A stretch of DNA of 64,000 nt from Dictyophora rubrovolvata (lineage: Eukaryota; Basidiomycota; Agaricomycetes; Phallales; Phallaceae), in contig CP114121.1 in the NCBI GenBank assembly GCA_029959195.1, positions 434,001 to 498,000 on the forward strand, in the 5' to 3' direction. Positions 56,075-64,000 of the stretch are shown here, one piece after another (the first letter of the stretch is position 1; each line of letters begins with the position of its first letter). The notes beneath the pieces were generated by a model that was not told the DNA's origin, made no database searches, and was given only the letters and a program-made list of their open reading frames with translations. The position numbers and the translations under genes are program-made.

Positions 56075-59000
56075 ATGAAGATACAAGCCAGGTCATCCAA
56101 GAAAATCTCTAATCTGGTTAGTAGTATACGTTAATATCAATTGCTTTCTGTTTGACATATGGCTGCTGCTATAGCCTGCGGAGACATGCTCGTTAATAAC
56201 AAATATTCTAAACACACCTACCGAAAGCCTTTCGGATGTCTTGGGCCCTATTGATGTTTGGAAGTGGGCTCGTTCTGACCTTCATTGCTGGATCAAAGTA
56301 TTGAACAAACTCGACTCCGCCCTGGAGGAGGTCATTCGTGAATATGACATCGATAAACACCAGGCCAAAGAATTCGCACCTCATACGAAGAAGCTTATCT
56401 GCAGTATTTTGACATTCGAAAGATTATTGTTAGAAAACTCTACCAACAGGAAGCTTTTTAACTCCTATGACGTAAGGTCTCCGGTATTATTTCAAGATCC
56501 ATTTTAACGATTTCTGTCTCGCAGAGATTAAGCAGCTTTCTTCTCACGTCCGACTTGGATGTTCTAGTTGCAGATCTTCTGTTATTACTTCGTCCAGCAC
56601 AACAATATTCTGCTCAGGCGTCGGTCTCTCACACTCTCAATGTATCCGTTCCACGCCTTCAAGCCTTAACCAAAAGGTGGCCAAACATTCAGGAGTATGG
56701 CTTAGAGTTTGTCGACATGGCAAGTGAAAAAAAAGTTTCCGAAGTCGAAAGTCTTTCCCCTGAGGCCAGCGAAATCAAATTCACCTTCTATCAAAAACCG
56801 ACTGTTACGGAAAAGCAACCCGTAGAAGGGGATTTATTTGACACACAACAAAAGAAAGTAACTCCAGTCGTGGTTCACCTTGGACCATTAGCCCATTCAT
56901 CAAAGAGCCCTATGGAAACGCTCGCTGAGACTGTCGAATCGTATGGAATTCCGAATGATGAAAAGTTCGAACTGCTTTGTAAAATTAGGATTGCAAAAGC
57001 ATTGAGCGAGGGAAAATATGAAGAACGAGTCAAGCTCGTACTTATACGTCTTCTAGCTATAGCTATAGTCTGTCGGTAACGTCTCATATTTCGCTATTAA
57101 CCGTTTCTGACATGATGTATGAAGCCCTTACCCAATCTGAAACCTTCTCACAATCATCGATCTTTGTATACGAACCTGATCTCGTTATGCAGTTGGCGGA
57201 ATTCTTATATCTGGATCGCGGAATACCAACTCAAATCCAGACAGCGGCTTTGACCGCTTTGGATGGAATAGGTCGAATCCGCGGCAAGATTCAAGAGATA
57301 CTAACTGCTGTCAACGCTGGGGTCAATCATGGAATTCTAATGTCTTTACTTCGAAGAACAGTAACCGACATAGCAAGCCCAGACTCGATTTTGCCGAATA
57401 TGCTTCTCGAGACACTACTCTCTTTTGTCACCTTTGTAGCTACGCACGCGTCTGGAGGAAATATGGTCGTTGGGGCAGGGTTAATTCCAATGCTCGTCCA
57501 ACTGATCGAAAATAAAATTCCCAGTCGTTTGCCAATCGTTTCGAAAGCCATGCAATTGGTAGATAATGTTGTATACGGTTTTCCAAATGCTTTCCAGTTA
57601 TTCTGCAACGCCCAAGGGGTCCAGGCTGTTGTCCAAAGGATTGAGGTTTGTCGCCTTTGTATGGACTAAATTTGAGCTAATATCACTCGTGGAATAGGTC
57701 GAAGTGGACTTTGATATTGCCAGAAATGGCAAAACAGGTATGTGGTATAACACATATGGAACTGAGTAAAGAACTTTCCTAGGGCATATCTCATTTTCCA
57801 GAGCCAATGTCCTGAAACATACCTTCAGAAGTCTTCATCGTATGATGCAGACGTCAGGAACGTCCGAAGGGCTTCGTGGACTTATTGATACATCCATCAT
57901 CAAGAGCATCAAAAAAATTATTGAACATCGTTCGCTTTTCGGACCATCCGTCTTGCCTATTGGTGTGTATTACATCGCTTTTCGATGGTGTTTCTAAGTG
58001 TTTTCCCAGCTATTCATGTCATGTCTACCTTTGTCCATAATGAACCCACCTCATTGGCAATCTTACAAGAGGCAAAGTTGCCAGAGGTATTTTACGACGC
58101 TATAGAAGAGAGTATCGAACCGTCTTTAGAGGTATGTCTTCCTTGTTCTTTCTTATATAGCAGATTTATTCAAATTATATCAGGTAATTCAAGCGGTCAT
58201 CAACGCGATTGGCGCTTTGTGCCTTAATCAAGCCGGGCAAGAACAACTGGAAGCCCATCCGCGCATTATTCCCAGCGTGTTTTCCATTTTTACGTCTGAG
58301 AGGCATGCCAGAGTTCTCTCCGAAAAGGAGAACGCTGTTGTTGTAGGAAGTGCTATTGATGAGCTTATTCGCCATCATCCCTCTCTGAAGGAGTCCGTAT
58401 TTACGGCGATTACATCTGTGTTTCGGCGGATTGAAGATTTAGGAAGCTCCTTTTCGGAGGAGAAGGGCACTGAGAGCTATTACAGATTGGTTGTTACCGT
58501 CAATCCTCCGCAGCAAGATATCGCGATGGAGGCCGCTGATCCCGTTTATGCCTCAAATTCTAACTCTACCTCCGATGTTAATGAAAGTGAAAATGAGGCG
58601 GGTAAACCAGAAACCATAGAGAATCCCATTGTGTTATACATTGATGTTGTGTGTCGAGTAAGTAACTGTTTGCCCGCGTTACCCCTTTGAGTACTGAGCA
58701 ACGCGCGATAGTTTTTAGAGGGTCTATTCCAATATTCTCAACATTGTCGCGATTTCATGCAAAATACTGAAGGACTCGACAGCCTATGCAAGCTAGTGAC
58801 TCTTTCAAGTGTCCCTTATAACTACGCCAGTACACCAGCCTCCGATGCTCTCATTCAAGTCATGAGAATGATGGCTGAGGTTGCGCCTTCTCAAACCACA
58901 AGCCGCCTCATTAATGAAGTTAGGTTATCCCTTGACGACACCCGTGATTTTTGGGAGAACTTTAATGGCGACTCGAGACTTCTTTGTTTTGTTGAAATAT

Positions 59001-62000
59001 CTAGTATGTATACCTGGCTTTCTCCCAGACAAAACGTTGATATTTTTAGCTGAGGATAATCTCACGGAAGCGAATAAGGTTTTTCAAAAACTGACTACTT
59101 TGTACAATCGCATAACGTTGCTTGCGGATTTATTTTCCACTACAATGTTCGGACACAACCGCTCTGGCCCTATTGCGCTACCCGGCTTTACAGGTGCCGA
59201 TGCGTCCAAGATTTTACCTGAATTAGGAGCCTTGCATCGTGCTTGTATATGGGAAAACATCGTCCTTAAAGGCTCTTTGGCAGCGAACAATACCTTTTCC
59301 GGCCAGAACCCGTCAACCCAGGTGGATTCTATACCTTCGACTGTTCAGGCCAACGCGGTACTTAATGAACCGGATACTTTGTCAGCCATACCCGGTTTAA
59401 CATCTATTCTGGAGGGGAAAAGAACTGCAAAGGAGTCGTCGAAGAAGGAATCCCCTCAGGAACGAAATTCTAGGGCTCTGAAGTATATCGCAACCCAAAT
59501 CCCGACGTCTCTTACTCCATTCTTTCAAGGTAGGTACGACAATGGCTATACAAACTGTTTCACTTAAGCTTTTTTAATTAAGCTGTGGTTAAATTACCGA
59601 CATTATATAGTCGTCGTAATCCAGACACTACGCAAAGGAATCAGGCAATGAACATCACCGGATATATTGCGGATGTTGCTCTACGACATCTTCAAGTTAA
59701 AGGTTCAGGTATGCGCGTGATTTATCATTCATGTGAAGAGATGTTTTAAGTGCATAGATGATATGCTTGCGTCATATGCTTATTGGACTGTCATGATGGG
59801 CCTCGTGACTGTTCTGTTATTCGAAGGTAGCGTTGTCTGACGCAGTCAATCATTTAACTGACTTCAAATTCATTAGAGCGTACTTCAGGCAATAACCTTC
59901 ATACTATTCTTCTTGTCCTTCTTAAGAGAAATGGAGGGATTGATGCTATGCTCCGAATTTGCAAACATTACGTGTCTTCAATCCAGCGTGTCACTGCGAT
60001 CAAGGAGTCGAATAGGAGCGACCTCGAAAAACAGGAACTAATTCATGTATTCGGTGGACTCAAAGTGGCACTTCATTTGTTCCACTTTTTAGTTTCTTCC
60101 AAGCCGCTTTTGAACTCGCCTCAAACTGCCTTACTTATCGACAAGGAACAAAAAATTACCGACGCTGGCTATTTCGAACCCCATGATTTTCTCGTCAAAT
60201 TACGACTGGCGATCTTACCGTTCATCCGTGAGCTGTGGGATGCGCCCTGGCTAATTCAGGCCCCACTTAGCGTATGTAAGTCGGTAGTCCAAAGTATGCT
60301 GGTTCTCATGGGGGGAGATAATGAAGAGCCAAAAGGAGAATCTGGGGTGGACCAAACTACCACTACGACGAGTTCTGGGATAGCTGGGATCAGTATTCTT
60401 CAAAGGCACTTTAACGCCGATGAGAATGGAGTCAGGCAACTCTGCGACATGGGTTTTCCACGTTCTGCAGCTGAACGTGCTCTCGTTCGGATGCGGAATA
60501 ATGTTGGAGCAGCAGCTGAATATCTATTGGCACAACCATTTCCTGTCCAACCGGACCCTGAACCCGAAGATGCTCCCGTGGAAAGTTCAATCGACGAAGG
60601 GGTTACAGCAGGGGATGCGACTGGAGGCGACGAGGAACATATCGACGCGTCATTCTTGGACCGAGGTAAAAATCCTGAAGCTGTTGAAGAAACTAAAACG
60701 CCCGAAGAATGGAGAGAGGATTTGAACAAGGCCAGAGAACCACTCAAAGAGAGCGTTGGCCGCTGTGCACTGCAATTGCTAGATGAACATCCATCCTTAA
60801 TATTTGATATAAAAAAAGCATTCGTTGGTTCTATTGAAGGATATTCTGGTTTAACACTACCTCTCATTATCCAAGATATCGCGCAATTTTCTCCTGGAGC
60901 CTATGACGTACATAAACAACCTCTAGCTATTCGTTGTCGATTACTGGCCATCATCTTGAGTGAAATAGGCTCATTTGGATCACGTCTCCCGTCAACAGCG
61001 CCCAAAGAATTGATGGATGTCTTGATTGCACTCTTGTTGGCTCATCCTGAACAGAGCATTACCGAAAATATCGCTCCAAGCTGGTTAAGTCCACTTCTTC
61101 TGGTAATCGAGCTACTTTTAGTTAGTGGGGATGAGCCTCTCTCAGCCACCCTACCTCAAGAGGACGAGGAAATTCGCTCTCAGCCCATCAGTAACGAACC
61201 TTCGTACCCTACAGCTCGTCGACAAGTCTTCTATTTCTGCTTGAAGGTTCTGCCAAATTTGAAACTCCTTCATGACGAGTTGATATCTGTGTTGCGTCTA
61301 CTAGTATATCTCACTCGTGACCATGAAATGGCACGAGAACTTGTCAAACTTAACGGCATCTCTTTAGTGTTGGATCGGTTCAAATCGATACCTAAGGATG
61401 TCAACGGTTGCCAGATATATGTTGCCCTGATATGCAGACATGTTATGGAAGACCGGGTGGCTGTAGAGTCCGTTATGAAGCAAGAAATTAAGCGTTGGTT
61501 TTCCCAACCTCGTACGAAGATCTCGGACGTCCCCAATTTCATACGTGGTACTGGAAGCATCGCGTTGCGAGATCCGAAAATTTTTATAGGAGTCGCGGAG
61601 TCTCTATGCGAATTAGTAACAGTACATCCATCGGTTCATCATATAACTCTCAAATCGTCTTTGACCAATGAATCACGAAAGGCATACGTTGGAAGTAACG
61701 AAATAATGCAGGTGGATGAACCGCAAGTCTCGACCCTCTCCGAGGAAACGTCAGAGTCTATGTTACATCACTTCGCTACAGAGCTCCTGCGTGTCGGGAA
61801 ACCGGCGGTGGCAGCGTCATATGACAATAGCGCAGACGAGAATAAGAATCCAAATTCTGGATTAGCGGAGATGGGTACAACAGAGAACGAATCCCGTTTA
61901 AACTATTCCTATGCTTGTTTCTTGATGCAGTGCTTAACGGAGCTTTTGTTTTCGTACGACACTTGCAAAGTGGCGTTTCTGGCATACAATAAGAAGAAAA

Positions 62001-64000
62001 ATTCGACGCCAGCGAAGGATGCTGCCTCCAAACAACGGTTGACGGTTCTAAACTTTATGCTAACAGAACTCGTATCATTCGGCGGACTGGGGACTATGAC
62101 ATCTTCTAGCAGCAAACGTCGAGCGATGCTATGTAATTGGGCCATGTCTGTAATTGCTGCTTCGTGTGTCCAGACCAATGACGGTAGAGACAACAAAGAA
62201 CTTTCCCCGGAATTAGTCAATATCCGTCGGCTTGTCATCGATGCTCTCAGCCGCGCAATCCGAGACCCCCTACCTTCCGAAACAGCTGATGAGCGTTATG
62301 GTCGACTGCTAGCGTTAGTGGATCTAACGCATCGACTGCTTTCGGTTAAGGTAGGACTGGGTACCACGAAGCCTTTAGATGATAGTCTAGTTCATATAGC
62401 CAAGCTTATGCTGGAGAAAAACTTTGTGGCGATACTCACAGGCGCCCTTGCTGAGGTAGATCTGAATTATCCTAATGTCCGAGGGCTTGTCACGGCTATA
62501 CTTCGACCGATAGAGATCTTGTAAGTTTGTCCATCATTATAAGTGCGCTTTTCATTAACTCATTCGAGGTCAAAAACTGCCATAAAAATGGGACGCGTTA
62601 ATGACAAGGGGAAAGAGAAACAAGAAGTTAATCTTGATCATATGGAATCTGACTCGTCGTCCGAAGAAGGGATTGCAGAAGATGGGCGAGAAGAAACACC
62701 AGATCTATACAGGAATTCAGCTTTGGGAATGTGAGTCACATGTCTTTCATTTCCATTATAGTTATCTTATTATTTTCCTTTTAGTTATGGCGGGGTGCGT
62801 AAAACTATCTTTTCCTTCAGAGGAAGCTAAAGCTAAACTCAGGAAATGGATGATGGTAACAATTATGAGTCAGATGATGAGATGGATGAGGATGAAGATG
62901 GAGTTGCGGATGAGATGGAGTATGGAGAAGAAGATGGGTCTGATAGCGAGAATACATCAACCGATTCGGGCGATGTAGCTCCTGATGATGAGTTGGATGT
63001 TGAACCTCACAGTTCTGACGACGATGGTTGGAACGACCACGACCACGACAACGATGGAGCTCAAGACGACGACGACGACGAAAGTCAGGATGAAGAAGAT
63101 GAAGAAGGTTTAAATATTGTTACAGGGGACCAGGAAATCGCCTGGCAGGTGGAAGTGGGTAATACGTTACCTGACCTGGACAAATTTCTCAGTTATTCTT
63201 TAATAGGATATTGCAACCACAGGTAATGGAATTGATCACATTCAGCAAAATGAATTAGATGAAGAAGAGGCTATCGAAGGTATATTTAGCCGTCTATGGT
63301 TAAGAAACCGTTTACCAAACCTTAAAGGTATCCCTATGATGGCGCCGGAAGAGATTGAAGAAGTTGTCTCCGAAGACGAAGAGTGAGATACTATTCTCTT
63401 TTAGCCCGCTTAGGGACATTTTAACTCACACGGAATTAAGACTTGTAGAAGATATTGGACTGTTGGAACACACTGATTTCATTCCTTCGGATGGAGAAGA
63501 CGCCATGGGTCTTTGGTTTGGAGATCTAACTCGTGACGTAAACCCTCAGTTTTTTACTAATCCTACGATTACTGGACGCCGCCGTCGAACTGGTAATTTC
63601 TGATACTTTCTTTGATTTTTCCTCTAAAGTTCAATCTTCAGCTAATGTCGCGGGCGATTTCGCTATCTTTGGGACAAGACACAACGTCAACAGCAGAGAA
63701 GATAATTTGCTTCACCCTTTATTAACTGATCCTGCAGCGTCTGGATCCACATCTCATCCTCTCGTTCGTAGCGGTCACCGGCGCAACAGTCGTGGTAATC
63801 AAGCGATGAGCGCGTATACAGATATCTTGCATACGATTGAGGATCTTGTCAGCGGGGGTGCCTTACAACTCTTTCAGCAGTTAATGAATAGTGGGCGTAA
63901 TACCGGTGCTGGGGAATTGCAAATCGATCTTACTCCCATAAATTCACACCTTGTTCCGGGTTTGGACCGATCCAATATGTCTAATTCTGCGTGGAGGGAG
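56075..64000 (+). CDS. TOM1: HUWE1/TOM1-type HECT E3 ubiquitin ligase, 5' portion (runs off the window)
   Basis: Nineteen exons are inferred: 56075-56116, 56175-56471, 56525-57071, 57125-57645, 57698-57737, 57783-57962, 58010-58131, 58184-58657, 58721-59003, 59050-59529, 59583-59708, 59758-59826, 59877-62520, 62569-62730, 62785-62794, 62843-63148, 63207-63382, 63441-63592 and 63642-(64000). All phases agree; the exon 3/4 junction (donor GTCGGT) is the least certain. About 2330 residues lie in the window. The N-terminus shows DUF908/DUF913 armadillo-like sequence (FERLLLENSTNRKLFNSYD, LLRPAQQYSAQASVSH, FVHNEPTSLAILQEA). A UBA domain (VRQLCDMGFPRSAAERAL) is near residue 1245, and an acidic stretch at 62846-63130. 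The catalytic HECT domain must lie beyond 64000. Family members are giant nuclear/cytosolic E3s acting in protein quality control, ribosome biogenesis and mRNA export. Codon use and CpG look normal, unlike the repeats. Confidence 0.95.

Noticed and set aside
56875-57087. Minus-strand frames within the E3 ligase region (also 60400-60867, 61909-62238)
   Set aside because: They are antisense shadows of exons with strong homology on the plus strand.

Overview
The window looks like a nuclear contig from a filamentous basidiomycete (Agaricomycetes-type). Its one confident host gene has many 45-63 nt introns and matches fungal TOM1/HUWE1 E3 ligases. The repeats are chromodomain Ty3 retrotransposons plus KDZ and MULE DNA transposons, a mix typical of large repeat-rich mushroom genomes. 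The species cannot be named from sequence alone, and no rRNA, tRNA or CRISPR array was recognised.

Layout. Positions 1-3946 are AT-rich repeat sequence with a tandem duplication split by a solo LTR. Positions 3947-13523 are a four-deep nest: a solo LTR (family A2) holds a decayed self-primed Ty3 chromovirus (4053-13104), whose gag holds another A2 LTR, which holds a 2.35 kb two-ORF element, 'B'. Positions 14.1-19 kb carry an inverted repeat with a 1 kb solo LTR (family F), a reverse copy of B and a diverged B. Positions 19.0-27.2 kb contain a KDZ transposase pseudogene, two foldback MITEs, a Fe(II)/2OG dioxygenase-like fragment and an unknown multi-exon family that recurs at 29.6-30.5 kb. Positions 31052-41584 are a MULE of about 10.5 kb (63 bp inverted termini, 10 bp target duplication) whose minus strand encodes MULE transposase, a SWIM finger and Ulp1-like protease domains, cut by several solo LTRs. 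Positions 41.6-44.8 kb are stacked solo LTRs. Positions 45250-54400 are a young Ty3 chromovirus (LTRs 99.2% identical) inside a solo LTR that itself sits in a B-like relic. From 56075 to the window edge runs the 5' portion of the HUWE1/TOM1 gene.

The common thread is decay at CpG. The older chromovirus keeps one reading frame through pol but has ten in-frame stops, nine TGA and one TAA, each explained by C-to-T change. The four differences between the young LTRs are all at CpG, and three target-site duplications differ only at a CpG. This points to cytosine methylation of the repeats. LTR families are labelled A1/A2, C, D, E and F here for convenience only.
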